Shown in pieces: positions 25,766 through 35,115 of a stretch of 64,000 nt of DNA. The translations under genes and the position numbers were made by a program. Position 1 is the first letter of the stretch. Each line of letters opens with the position of its first letter. The notes under the pieces were generated by a model that ran no database searches, was not told where the DNA came from, and saw only the letters and a program-made list of their open reading frames with translations. The DNA is from Chthoniobacterales bacterium (GTDB taxonomy: Bacteria; Verrucomicrobiota; Verrucomicrobiia; Chthoniobacterales; Terrimicrobiaceae): assembly GCA_014879575.1 (NCBI GenBank), contig JACSRU010000116.1, positions 1 to 64,000 on the forward strand, in the 5' to 3' direction.

Positions 25766-28700
25766 TTATTTCACTTTTTTCGAAGTCACCGGCTCGGGCA
25801 GGGGAGTTGACGCGGCAGAGGTGGGTTCAATGGCATAGATGCGCGTCACAAAGGGCGGCAAATCTTCCGTAAAGGTGGTGGCGTCCTTCGCTAACGTCCT
25901 GCCGGAAATGAGTTCTCTGACCGTGGCGGAAACAGGCAGGGAGATGGTCTTTTTTCCCGCCGTCACGGTGTGCAACATGAGATAGGTTTTGTTGGCATGA
26001 AAAACATCAAAGCTCCTCAAAAAAACATGCACGCCCGCGTAGTCACAGAGACCCTGCAGGATTTCCCGAGTCAGCGGCATGAGCGTGAAGACCGAACGCC
26101 AGTTTTCGAATTCCTTCACAACCAGGGCGGGATGTCCGGCGACCGTTCCAAGCACCCTGGCTTCCGGGTCGTTGCTGAAAAATGCCGGTGCCATTTCGAA
26201 GGCATTCCCCTCCTGCGCATTTTTGGTGATCGCATGCTGTTTATCTGTGGGACGCATGGACTGTCTTTCCATCACCGTTTTTTCTTCAAGACGGATGCCC
26301 GTCAGATTTTTCATTCCGTCCACGGAGGTTTTGTCGTCGTTCAAGTATCCCGGCGCGTAGGCCCATACCGCCACCGCATTGTTTTTTTTCACCTTGTTTT
26401 TTATCAACTCGGAGATCCCGGGGCTGTTCCGCCAGGCATTCAGGAAGATGTAGAGCTTGTAGTCTTTTGTGTCCGGCCTGCCCAAATCTGAGAGTAAGAG
26501 CACATCATACGGCGCACCCATATGCGCTGCGCCTTCGGTGGTTCCCCAGACATGTTCGCGAAGAAAATCCTGGGCGGCGTTCGCAAGAAAATACGGTACT
26601 GTCTCATCGTAAATCAGCGCAACTTCCGCCACCGGTGAACGATCCTTTTTCAGTGCGGCCTCCCCAATCTTACTGAGAGTGGAAATGCCCCGCATGACCT
26701 CCTCCTGGTGATACCAATCGTTTTCAAAGAGCCGCCACCACATGCCGGTGCCTTCCGCCAGGGCGTCTCCAAATCCGCGTTGAATCACGGAGAGGGTTTC
26801 CTCCCACGTTTGCGTTTTTTCCGCTGCAAACGCCCCCCTTGCCAGATGGGTTCTCGTGTCATTTTCCAACCAGATGAATTTTCCGCGAAGCCGCGCGCTG
26901 GCATGGAAGGGCGTGATGCTCAGTCCGGCCTGTCCCTGACGGCGGCGGACATAATCAATCAAAGTCCACACGCCATCAATGTCCTTGCAGTCCAGGATGC
27001 GTTCGAGTCCCTGCAGGCCGTTGGTGTGGAGCTTCGGACGTCCCGTGGATGCGAGCGCATATCCATAATAGAGATAGACCAATTTTTTCCCATGGGAGGC
27101 CTCCCGGACAGCGCGCGCGGACTCCTCCATGTTTCGGACCGTCCGATCCGTGAGATATTCACGAAAGTCCCTTTCCCATCCGTCAGCACCTGGAGCTAAA
27201 AAAATTCTTTCCGCCTTTTTGTTGCGGATTTCCGGGGGAGGCGGGGCCGCTGTGGAAAACTCGACTTCCCCTTGGTTCCACGCGGCCCGGACCCGCGCGA
27301 CATCCCCTGCGTATTTATCATGGAGCCACATCTGGAAAGTCTTTGTCGTGGCCTGGGAATATCCGGTGGGTCCATCCAATCCTCCGGGCCAATACCATTC
27401 CCCGGATTGCCCACCACCGCACATATATCCGAAAACCCGGTTGGCATACGGGCCGGACTCGATATGGGAGACGACATCGCGGATCATTTTGAGGGAAACT
27501 TCCAACCAGCGATCCGAGCCAAGGGGGCCAGCCAGTCGCATGACCTTGTATGCTCCACCATGAAAATATTTTTCCATGTCATCCGGAAAGCGGGTCTCAA
27601 ACCAGGTCGGAGGGTAGAGCGGCAGTCCAAACAGGATTTTCGCGGAGGGATTCGCGGCAAGATACGTTCGGAACATATCGTCCACAACGCCCCAGTCGTA
27701 TTTGCCTTCGTTCTTCCAAAAAGTTCTCGGGATGATATCCAGCCCCACCAGATTCACTCCGGCTGCGGCAAAATCGCGAACGCAGGCCCCGGCCTCCCTC
27801 ACCATCAATTCATTCGTGGCAAAGTTGAGGGGAGCCGGACAAACCGCCAGCGGATAGACCGGTTCTTCATTGATGGCAAATCCGGGAATCCCGCCGACAA
27901 GGATGTTCCGGGCGGTTAACGGCTCATTCGGAACCTTCCGGCTCTCCAGCGTCTTTTCGTAGTCTTCCGTGATTTTGAGCGTTCGCGCAAAATTTGGATC
28001 ATATTCCGGCCCGAGGTAGGCGAAGCACGGAGGCAGAGCGGCCGTGTGGGTTTTACCTTCGGGGATTTGGCTTTCCAGCGGGTACCGGCTGCGTTCGGCT
28101 TTGTAGATGGCGGCAATCTCCGTATCCGGAAGAGCGGCATTATACAATCGGAGATCGTTGAGCAACATGTTGGCTTCCGCATCCGGCTCAATCTTTCCGT
28201 TGTCGAGGCGGCTCCACGCGCTGCCAACGTCGAGCGGGCGCGGGCTGGGCTTCATGCGGGAGGGCCGCGCACTCTCGAAGGCGGCACTCGGCTTGCCATC
28301 CACAAAGACACGCACGGATCCTTCCCGAAAGACCGCCGCAACATGATACCATTTTCCGCCGGTTTCGACGAACTGCGCCCCCGGAAAAATCCATGAGGGA
28401 TTCGTGTAAGCGATCGTGCTGCCGAAATATCCCTGATAAGACAGCCCATCCCAGGCCTTTTGCGTGGCGGATTTCCTGTAAGAAAAAGCGGGGTAGCGCC
28501 AGCCCACAGAAAACAGAAATCCTCCTGGCTCAGGATGCAGCCCCTGGGAAAGGATGGGTGCCACGTCAGGGGTGCCGGACTTCAAAATCCAGGCGGCCAC
28601 CGTCATTTCCCTGGTGAGGTCAGGCAGTCCCTCCGAAGGGATGGTGATTCTGGCTCCCGAGGCGAGGCGCAGGGCCTCCTTCTCGACCTGAAATGTTCCT

Positions 28701-28852
28701 GATTCCGACAGACAGCGGAAGGTGCCGGTTTGATCCTGAAGCTCGGTGCGGTCTCCGGCCTTCGCAAAATCAAAATGAAAGACCAGATCCGCTTCGGCGG
28801 ATGAACACGCGAACAGCGCGACTAATAAAAGAGCGGCCCGGGATAAAAACAT
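25766..28852 (-). CDS. Secreted LamG plus GH42-like beta-galactosidase-type hydrolase
   Basis: 1028 residues. Signal peptide MFLSRAALLLVALFACSSAEA. Residues about 25-255 are a LamG/concanavalin-like domain (LVFHFDFAKAGD, KWYHVAAVFREGSVRVFVDG, LRLYNAALPDTEIAAIY). The remainder is a GH42-like barrel: GYMCGGGQSGEWYWPGG carries the likely acid/base Glu and GKFIWLEND the likely nucleophile Glu, followed by a trimerisation-type domain and a C-terminal sandwich. It would act on galactosides or similar outside the cytoplasm. It lies 14 bases upstream of the SGNH gene in the same operon. Confidence 0.78.
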   Translation of the reverse strand: MFLSRAALLLVALFACSSAEADLVFHFDFAKAGDRTELQDQTGTFRCLSESGTFQVEKEALRLASGARITIPSEGLPDLTREMTVAAWILKSGTPDVAPILSQGLHPEPGGFLFSVGWRYPAFSYRKSATQKAWDGLSYQGYFGSTIAYTNPSWIFPGAQFVETGGKWYHVAAVFREGSVRVFVDGKPSAAFESARPSRMKPSPRPLDVGSAWSRLDNGKIEPDAEANMLLNDLRLYNAALPDTEIAAIYKAERSRYPLESQIPEGKTHTAALPPCFAYLGPEYDPNFARTLKITEDYEKTLESRKVPNEPLTARNILVGGIPGFAINEEPVYPLAVCPAPLNFATNELMVREAGACVRDFAAAGVNLVGLDIIPRTFWKNEGKYDWGVVDDMFRTYLAANPSAKILFGLPLYPPTWFETRFPDDMEKYFHGGAYKVMRLAGPLGSDRWLEVSLKMIRDVVSHIESGPYANRVFGYMCGGGQSGEWYWPGGLDGPTGYSQATTKTFQMWLHDKYAGDVARVRAAWNQGEVEFSTAAPPPPEIRNKKAERIFLAPGADGWERDFREYLTDRTVRNMEESARAVREASHGKKLVYLYYGYALASTGRPKLHTNGLQGLERILDCKDIDGVWTLIDYVRRRQGQAGLSITPFHASARLRGKFIWLENDTRTHLARGAFAAEKTQTWEETLSVIQRGFGDALAEGTGMWWRLFENDWYHQEEVMRGISTLSKIGEAALKKDRSPVAEVALIYDETVPYFLANAAQDFLREHVWGTTEGAAHMGAPYDVLLLSDLGRPDTKDYKLYIFLNAWRNSPGISELIKNKVKKNNAVAVWAYAPGYLNDDKTSVDGMKNLTGIRLEEKTVMERQSMRPTDKQHAITKNAQEGNAFEMAPAFFSNDPEARVLGTVAGHPALVVKEFENWRSVFTLMPLTREILQGLCDYAGVHVFLRSFDVFHANKTYLMLHTVTAGKKTISLPVSATVRELISGRTLAKDATTFTEDLPPFVTRIYAIEPTSAASTPLPEPVTSKKVK

Positions 28853-28873
28853 GATTGAGAGAAAAGGTTTGAC

Positions 28874-29467
28874 CTAAGGAGCGTGGTCAACCTCCACGTC
28901 ATCGAATTGACACAGCCCAGAAAACTCATAGGCGATCCGTAGTGACGCGGCACCTTCAGGTGCCGAAGCCGGCACCTCAAATGTGTAGGACTCCCATTGA
29001 TCGCTTAACGGGAATTCCTGGAGCTTCTGATTGGAGAGCCATCCTTCATTCGTGTTGTAGTAAAGATACACAGTCACCTTTGGCTGGCTGCCATTGTCTT
29101 CGCCCCTGGCCTTGAAAGACGCCCGATACGCCTGTCCTGCCGGCAGGGTGTCCGCAGGATAGATGTGACTCTTGCCGTGCGAGTTGATTTGCAAAAACCG
29201 CTCGTCATCTCCCTTCTTTCCGAAAGAAATTGTGGCGGCATCCATGGCGCCGTTAATCACCCAACCGTCCGCCCAGTCGTCCGTATCGAAATCGAGCTGA
29301 AACCCCTTGTCCGCGTAGTCATATTGGTGCGTGATGCGGATGCTATTCAAGGGAGCTTCGATTTCAAAGGAGGGGTTCAGGACAAGGTTGTCCGCCTTGA
29401 GTGTTTTGATGGGGAGAAGAATGGCGCTCACCCCCAACAGGCTTCCGCAGATCAGGTTTGTATTCAT
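28874..29467 (-). CDS. Secreted carbohydrate-binding module protein (CBM4/9-like)
   Basis: 197 residues. The start is the ATG at 29467, where a signal peptide begins (NTNLICGSLLGVSAILLPIKTLKA). The mature protein is a single jelly-roll CBM of the CenC type: NLVLNPSFEIEAP, a mid-domain GDDERFLQIN, AGQAYRASFKARGED and a final FDDVEVDHAP. No catalytic domain is present, so it probably binds the glycan or presents it to the neighbouring enzymes. It sits 4 bases after the GH123-like gene and 21 before the GH42-like gene. Confidence 0.75.
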   Translation of the reverse strand: MNTNLICGSLLGVSAILLPIKTLKADNLVLNPSFEIEAPLNSIRITHQYDYADKGFQLDFDTDDWADGWVINGAMDAATISFGKKGDDERFLQINSHGKSHIYPADTLPAGQAYRASFKARGEDNGSQPKVTVYLYYNTNEGWLSNQKLQEFPLSDQWESYTFEVPASAPEGAASLRIAYEFSGLCQFDDVEVDHAP

Positions 29468-29471
29468 GATT

Positions 29472-31997
29472 TTATTGGTCGTGTTTGATGTTTTCCAACT
29501 GTGAAAGAATCTTCTGTCGAAATTCATCCGGGGTGGTGACATCGGCGGGCTTGGCCGCAAGCCAGGCCAGATTTGACCGGTTTTTTCCGGCAACCATTTT
29601 TGGAGCTGTTTGAAGAAGTTCCTGAGCCTGCTGTTTCCATGCCCCCTCCGGCGCAGAGGCAATCTCCTTTCGCAGTGTGTTTAGATATTGATAATCTTCG
29701 ATCCCCTCCCGGAGCGCCTCGAGATGAATGCTGCCGGTCACGTCGGTGGGTCGAATGAACACAGGGGAAAAATTGGGCGTGAGAGTATCGTATTCATTCC
29801 AGTTGCTCGGCGAGGCACCAACTCCGGAATCCCCTCCGATATTCCCAAAAGCCCAGTAGTGCAGACCCTCGGCGCCCTGATCAAAGACCCACCAGGCTTT
29901 CGAGCGGTAATAATTGGTGGGATCAAAGAGCCGGTTGGGGCCTTCGCACTGGTAGAAGGAGAGACGTTGATGGGCCGGCCGGTTCTTGAAAAATTCTTCT
30001 GTGACCGCGCCTCCGGATTCATATTGCCGGATGAAGGGGCAGATGATGTCGGGAAGCTTCATGGCTTGAGCATTCCGGGTTTGCCCGGGGTGCAGCCAGG
30101 TCGGATTTTCCAGGATCTGAAATTCAGGAACCGCCGCCTTCACCGCCTTCGCCCATGCCTCAATGATGGCATCCTGCTGATCCGTATGGGGCTCGTCCAC
30201 CAATTGGAGCACCAGCCGCTTCCGTTCGATGCCCCTGGCATCCAACTGTTTTGCGATCTCCCGTATCCAGGCACCCACCCTCTCGGAAAAGACGGGGTCG
30301 GTCATCTTCACGCCGTCAAATTCCTCTTTGGCATTGAGAAAAATATAATAGTTTTCGATGCCCGGCCAAAGGGCCACCCAGCGATCAAAATTTGCGAAGC
30401 CCTGCCCCGGCGTTTTGCTGTCGGGGCGCGGGAAAATGCTGCCGTAAGCCCATGTGCCATTGACGAAATGTGCGCGCATCATCTCGATGGAGGCCTGCAT
30501 GTTCTCAGGCGTCAGCCCATAACTTTCCTTTTGCCCATTGGCGTAATCCCACAACGAAACCGCCAGTCCGGGACGCCCGAGCGCGAAAGGCGAGACGCGC
30601 ACCGAAAACGGCACTTCTTGTATCTGGCCCGGCTGCCACTCGATTTCCACCCGCCCTTTGTGCTCTCCGGGCGGGAGATTCGATGACTGGACGCGGAACC
30701 ACAACTTCTGCGTCATTCCGGCACGGAGAGGAAACCGGTAAGCATTGTCGTGTTTCTCCAGCCAGGGGAGTGCGTCGGCCACGGGTTGGTGTTGGAGGGT
30801 ATCCGTCCACGGAACAGCGGAAATGCGCAGCCAGTCGCCGGATTCCGGCAAATCTTTAACCCGGAGGATAACGTCCCTGTCCTTCGCCGAGGCGTTTGTG
30901 ATATTCAGGCTGTCTGCGCGGAATTCCTCGCGCATCATATTCACCTCAAGGCGGGGAGGAGCGACATCAGCAGGCGGTTCTTCCAGATAAGGGGGCAGCA
31001 GGTAACGGTGTTGATTCCAGACCAACACTTCCGGCAGGCCCTTGGCCTGCAGAATCCTTCCAAAAATCGAAAAAATCTCTTCGTGCGCCGGGGCGAGGGG
31101 AAGCACTGCTTCAAAGCGGGCAAGATCCCCAACGGCAAATGCGTCCACCTGCTTCGCCGCAGCCGCAAGGCGGCTCTGCAATTTCTGTCGTTCCTCGTCG
31201 GAAACCGGAGCGGCCTTCAGGGCGGCCTGGACTTTTTCGAGGTCATGGGTCATGCGCTTCCGCGCGCTGTAGGCAATGCGCTGTTGGCGCACGTAATTGT
31301 TAATGGCCGCCTTGCCTTCTCCGGGAATGGTGAGAGTTTTTCCCTGGCTTTCCTGGGGATCCTTGTCACCGCCGAAGATTTTAATCTCATCACAGAAGAC
31401 ATAGTTTTTATCGTCGGGATTGTCGCATCCGGGCGCGGGAACGATTGCCACATACCGCCCGCTCACATCCAAACCGCGCACTTGATAACGCCAAAGTGCG
31501 GGGCGATTCTCCGGCGGCTTGCCCCTTTTTGCGGCGGAGAGGTCCACAAGGTTTTCTTTGACCGCCTTCCAATGGATGCCGTCATCACTGACAAAAAGAA
31601 AAAGTTGCCGCAGGAAGCCGACTCCTCCGTCGCCCGCAGCCGTGCTGAAGCTCAGGCCGTCTATCGAGCGTGTCTCTCCCAGATCAATCGTAATCGTCGG
31701 AGTCGCAAACATCCATCCCACACTGGTCTTGAGCGCCCAGAGACCGGGCAGCTCCGGACCTGTCCCATAAACACCATCCGTCAGATCGCGCGGATCATTG
31801 GCATCCTTGCAATGGGGGTAGTTTGGCGCAGGGTCCAGAGTGTAGGGGCGGCCCAGGGCGATATTTTCCGGTTGTTTTGGCTGATCACTCTCTCCGGCCG
31901 AGGCCGTCGGGAGCACCCCTCCCAGCATGGCACACAGTGCCGCCGAGAATGTCCGTCGCGCCCTTGATTCTGTCATGAATGATATCCCAATTTCCAT
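29472..31997 (-). CDS. Secreted GH123-like glycosidase (DUF4091) with F5/8 discoidin domain
   Basis: 841 residues (834 if the second ATG at 31976 is used, which gives the cleaner signal peptide TESRARRTFSAALCAMLGGV). After the signal come a discoidin-like domain (residues about 40-210), a helical linker near 225-300, a sandwich domain and a GH123-like barrel. The barrel has LQLVDEPHTDQ with the adjacent Asp-Glu pair expected of GH123. The DUF4091 end signature is HLEALREGIEDYQYLNTL. GH123 enzymes cleave N-acetylgalactosaminides; the substrate here is not certain. Confidence 0.8.
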   Translation of the reverse strand: MEIGISFMTESRARRTFSAALCAMLGGVLPTASAGESDQPKQPENIALGRPYTLDPAPNYPHCKDANDPRDLTDGVYGTGPELPGLWALKTSVGWMFATPTITIDLGETRSIDGLSFSTAAGDGGVGFLRQLFLFVSDDGIHWKAVKENLVDLSAAKRGKPPENRPALWRYQVRGLDVSGRYVAIVPAPGCDNPDDKNYVFCDEIKIFGGDKDPQESQGKTLTIPGEGKAAINNYVRQQRIAYSARKRMTHDLEKVQAALKAAPVSDEERQKLQSRLAAAAKQVDAFAVGDLARFEAVLPLAPAHEEIFSIFGRILQAKGLPEVLVWNQHRYLLPPYLEEPPADVAPPRLEVNMMREEFRADSLNITNASAKDRDVILRVKDLPESGDWLRISAVPWTDTLQHQPVADALPWLEKHDNAYRFPLRAGMTQKLWFRVQSSNLPPGEHKGRVEIEWQPGQIQEVPFSVRVSPFALGRPGLAVSLWDYANGQKESYGLTPENMQASIEMMRAHFVNGTWAYGSIFPRPDSKTPGQGFANFDRWVALWPGIENYYIFLNAKEEFDGVKMTDPVFSERVGAWIREIAKQLDARGIERKRLVLQLVDEPHTDQQDAIIEAWAKAVKAAVPEFQILENPTWLHPGQTRNAQAMKLPDIICPFIRQYESGGAVTEEFFKNRPAHQRLSFYQCEGPNRLFDPTNYYRSKAWWVFDQGAEGLHYWAFGNIGGDSGVGASPSNWNEYDTLTPNFSPVFIRPTDVTGSIHLEALREGIEDYQYLNTLRKEIASAPEGAWKQQAQELLQTAPKMVAGKNRSNLAWLAAKPADVTTPDEFRQKILSQLENIKHDQ

Positions 31998-32016
31998 GTC
32001 TGCGGTCTTCCCGGGG

Positions 32017-32622
32017 TTATGGAATCACACCCTGTGTTGAGGGTTTCCATTCCACTCGTCCGTCCACATACAACACATTCCTCCCTCCCTGGTGTACGGG
32101 TTTCGGAGCGATGTTTGCCACGTTGCTATTGGCGTAGTTCCAGGCGTCCATATCTTCCAGGAGCCAGCGTTTTTCAGAAGAAAAATTGTGGACCTGCAGA
32201 AGTGTGTAAGCGGGTTTTCCTGACTGGGGATGCCCAAAATAGAAGGCCGTGGCGTAGTTCCCTTGCACGTAGCCGGTGAAACCCACTTTGCGCAAGCCGG
32301 AGTTGGCTGGACAATCCCAGGTCTTTCCGGGGTTCTTTGTTTCACCCAAATACGGAGCCAGGCTGGAGATGATGGTGTCTCCCGTGGTGATACCGTAGCT
32401 CAGAGCCTCTGGCAGCCGCCCGTTGTTCTCTCCCGCATATTGGGTGACAGCCATCCCAATGCTCCGCAGATTCTCAACACACTGCAAGGCCCTCGCCCTT
32501 TTCACGCCCCGATTCAAGGCCGGTATCAGAATTGCCGTGAGGATGACACCCAGTGCTATGGTCATGAGCAATTCCATAAGCGTAAACGCTCTTGCGTCCG
32601 TTTCCTTGAAGATCCCATTCAT
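32017..32622 (-). CDS. Pseudopilin with H-X9-DG motif
   Basis: 201 residues from the ATG at 32622 (MNGIFKETDARAFTLMELL). It has the prepilin cleavage site A|F, Glu+5 and a hydrophobic helix MTIALGVILTAILIPAL. The C-terminal motif is VHQGGRNVLYVDGRVEW, an exact H-X9-DG signature of processing-associated pseudopilins. It follows the PEP-CTERM LamG gene by 60 bases and precedes the GH123-like gene by 19, so it is the second gene of the operon. Confidence 0.88.
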   Translation of the reverse strand: MNGIFKETDARAFTLMELLMTIALGVILTAILIPALNRGVKRARALQCVENLRSIGMAVTQYAGENNGRLPEALSYGITTGDTIISSLAPYLGETKNPGKTWDCPANSGLRKVGFTGYVQGNYATAFYFGHPQSGKPAYTLLQVHNFSSEKRWLLEDMDAWNYANSNVANIAPKPVHQGGRNVLYVDGRVEWKPSTQGVIP

Positions 32623-32682
32623 GGACACAGAGTCCCCGTCCGATGTGGAATGGCGACTGTCGGCCAACCCCGGCAGACGTCT

Positions 32683-33606
32683 TCAGCCGCTTCTCCGCTT
32701 GGAGCGGCCTTTCATCAACCAGGCGACACCTGCCAGCGCGAGCAATACCACGGACTGCGGCTCAGGGACGGCGTCCGCCGCGCGGATGGATTCCAGAGCA
32801 CTTGAACTCAACACTCCGCCAGTGCCACTCGTCGCGCCATAGACACGGACGTTATCCATATACCCATCCCAAGGACGACTGTTTCCGTTGAGATTTCCAA
32901 TGATAAAATTCGCGGTATTGGCATTTAGAGAGCCTTTGTCAAAGTCCTGCGTGGTTCCAAGCTGAGTCACGTTTACTGTCGTGTTTCCCATATAAAAACG
33001 AAGGTTACTGGTTGCCGCAGTCCCATCGTAAGTAACGGCAAAGAACACCCAGGAACTGAGTGCTCCCAAGGTTGAGGTGCCAGTCGAAAACGCAGTCGTT
33101 GCGGCAGAACTGGAAGTCCCCAAAGTCAGACTCAGGCTCCCATTGGCGGCTGTCCGGTGGTATTGCAGGCTGATCTGGGCATTGGTGTTCTGATTTTTTT
33201 CAACTAACCGCGCTCCCGAAATGCTCCCGGTATCGCCGGAATCCGGGCTCTTTAACCACCCCAGGATCGTGAACGAAGACAAGCCGTCCACCGCATTAAT
33301 ATCGCCACCATTGGCTCTCCCCCCGATTCCTGCAGTTCCCATCCCCGTGGAAGCCGTGTTGTCAAAGGCAAGATCCCCGGACAGCCCGGACACCCCGGAG
33401 CCCGCACCGCCATGAAGATCAGTGGCCACGTCACTGCTACTCAGCAAAGTTACCGCAGTCGTGTCGCTGCCCGTGCTGGCCGAGGTGGTGCCGCTGTCAT
33501 TGAATTTGTATTCTAAAATCTGCGAGAACACGGCGGGCAGCCCGAGGCTGAAAAACGTGACGCAGATCAGAAAAACACGGTTCGGGGACATCATAAGAGA
33601 TTTCAT
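32683..33606 (-). CDS. PEP-CTERM protein with LamG domain
   Basis: 307 residues from the ATG at 33606. Signal peptide of about 28 residues (FLICVTFFSLGLPAVFS). The body is a LamG/concanavalin-like sandwich (LEYKFND, SSFTILGWLKSPDSG, WVFFAVTYDGTAATSNLRFYMG, WDGYMDNVRVYG). The C-terminal anchor is VPEPQSVVLLALAGVAWLM followed by KGRSKRRSG. It should be sorted to the cell surface and could bind glycans. It is first in the seven-gene operon and divergent from the GntR/LacI-type regulator at 33869. Confidence 0.86.
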   Translation of the reverse strand: MKSLMMSPNRVFLICVTFFSLGLPAVFSQILEYKFNDSGTTSASTGSDTTAVTLLSSSDVATDLHGGAGSGVSGLSGDLAFDNTASTGMGTAGIGGRANGGDINAVDGLSSFTILGWLKSPDSGDTGSISGARLVEKNQNTNAQISLQYHRTAANGSLSLTLGTSSSAATTAFSTGTSTLGALSSWVFFAVTYDGTAATSNLRFYMGNTTVNVTQLGTTQDFDKGSLNANTANFIIGNLNGNSRPWDGYMDNVRVYGATSGTGGVLSSSALESIRAADAVPEPQSVVLLALAGVAWLMKGRSKRRSG

Positions 33607-33868
33607 AGGGATGTTGGAGGTGAATGGGGCAATGAAAACTGAAAAAATGAAAAAGTCAAAGAAATATTTCAATAAAATCGTTCTCTCCTTCGGATTCCTT
33701 TTCTCCGGGGGATTCCCGGAAAATGGCCCTTGCAATTTTCTGGTAGAATAGTAGAATACAGCATGATTTTAAATTCCTGTGCAGCCATGGACAGCCGATT
33801 TTTTCCACGAGAACATTTTTCTGGGATTCCAAAATTTTCGTTTCGTAGTCCCTGAGCATTCCGGCCCC
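33607..33868. promoter_or_regulatory. Divergent promoter region with tandem 8-base repeat and hairpin
   Basis: 262 bases between the divergent PEP-CTERM operon and regulator. GTAGAATA is repeated head-to-tail at 33743-33750 and 33751-33758. A hairpin, TCCGGG at 33704-33709 with CCCGGA at 33715-33720, lies upstream. The tandem repeat is a plausible binding site for the adjacent regulator. The region is AT-rich relative to the genes. Confidence 0.4.
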
Positions 33869-35053
33869 GTGATTTCCGACCTGCATTCTGATTCGGCACT
33901 TCCCCGATTAAACTACCAGTCCGAGCAGTCGCTGATTGATCAGATTGCCCGGCACTACCGTAGTCGCATCCTTGATCAGACGTTCAAGCCGGGCACCCGA
34001 CTTCCGACCTGTCTGGAGATTGGGCGACTTATCAAGATTGCGCCCCAGACGGTGGATCGGGCCTTTGATATTCTGGCGCGGGAAAAATTGGTGTATCGGA
34101 GGCGGGCGGTTGGAACGATGGTCGGGCTGCCCACGCCATCCCATCCGGTGACGAAAATCCCGAAGCGTAGCCCGAACCGCAAGCCGGGTCGAAGCACTGT
34201 CCGGATGATTGTCAGTCGGGCGAGCCTTTTGGATCCGGAGGCCCATCTGCTTGTTGTGGACTATCTGAACGGGTTCATCGAGGGATTCAATGTGCGGCGC
34301 TGCAAATTTGAGATTGCCTACCTTCCGCCCAAACAAACCACGCTGGAATTCCTTCATTCTCTGCAATCTGCCGGGCACCTGCAGGCGTTAATCAACATGC
34401 ACCTTGAGCAGGAAGCCACGGATTTTCTGATTCAGCAAAAAATTCCCATGGTGTGCATCAATCAGGACCTGACGCGCCATCACGTGCCGAGTGTTCTCGC
34501 GGACAGTGTGCGGGGCTATACGGAGGCCTGGAGCCATGCGCACGCGCTGGAACACACCCGTGTAGCCTTTTTGGGATTTCAAAATCCCCTGTCCGATCGC
34601 CAATACGAATGTGCCGCCGGGCGGGAAATCGCGCGTATATCCCTGCCCATGGAGATGCTGCTGATCCCGGAGCACTCTCCGACACCACAATCGCTGGCCG
34701 CCTTTCTGACCGGATGCCTGGGGACTTTCCAACCTCTTCGGTGGCCGACTCTGATTTTTGTCCAGACCGATCACCTGGCGATCCAACTCCTCGCCGCGCT
34801 CACCACTCTCGGCATCTCCGTGCCCCGGCAGATTTCCGTGATCGGATTTGACGATTCCCCCGCCGCAAAAAATTGCCATCCCGGGCTCACCACAATTGCC
34901 AAGCCCCGGGCGCAGATGGCCTTTGCGGCGTCCCAGTTGCTCGTCGACCTCCTGGAGCGCAGACCCGGGACCAACAATCATTTGCAAGTTTTTCCCCTTG
35001 GCCTGGTGGAGCGGGAAACCTGCGCTCCCGCCATGAAGGCCGCAAAGACATAA
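33869..35053 (+). CDS. GntR-type HTH regulator with LacI-like sensor domain
   Basis: About 394 residues; the start is uncertain. GTG at 33869 is used here, a GTG at 33779 is another option, and no ATG precedes the HTH. The winged helix contains QIARHYRSRILDQTFKPGTRLP and IAPQTVDRAFDILAREKLV. The sensor is periplasmic-binding-protein-like (LLVVDYLNGFIEGF, VAFLGFQNPLSDRQYE, ISVIGFDDSPAAKN, TTIAKPRAQMAFAASQLL), as in LacI/AraR-type hybrids that respond to sugars. It is divergent from the glycosidase operon and probably controls it. Confidence 0.8.
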   Translation: MISDLHSDSALPRLNYQSEQSLIDQIARHYRSRILDQTFKPGTRLPTCLEIGRLIKIAPQTVDRAFDILAREKLVYRRRAVGTMVGLPTPSHPVTKIPKRSPNRKPGRSTVRMIVSRASLLDPEAHLLVVDYLNGFIEGFNVRRCKFEIAYLPPKQTTLEFLHSLQSAGHLQALINMHLEQEATDFLIQQKIPMVCINQDLTRHHVPSVLADSVRGYTEAWSHAHALEHTRVAFLGFQNPLSDRQYECAAGREIARISLPMEMLLIPEHSPTPQSLAAFLTGCLGTFQPLRWPTLIFVQTDHLAIQLLAALTTLGISVPRQISVIGFDDSPAAKNCHPGLTTIAKPRAQMAFAASQLLVDLLERRPGTNNHLQVFPLGLVERETCAPAMKAAKT

Positions 35054-35081
35054 TCCCCTCCGTGAGGAAGCTCCCGGTGGC

Positions 35082-35115
35082 GTAACCATTCAGGTCGGTT
35101 GATCTGAATAGTTAC
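35082..35115. terminator. Intergenic hairpin between convergent genes
   Basis: GTAACcATTCAG at 35082-35093 pairs with CTGAATaGTTAC at 35104-35115, 11 of 12 positions, around a 10-base loop. It lies 28 bases after the regulator's stop and overlaps the end of the decayed gene on the other strand. A bidirectional terminator is the simplest reading, although there is no clear T-run. Confidence 0.45.
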
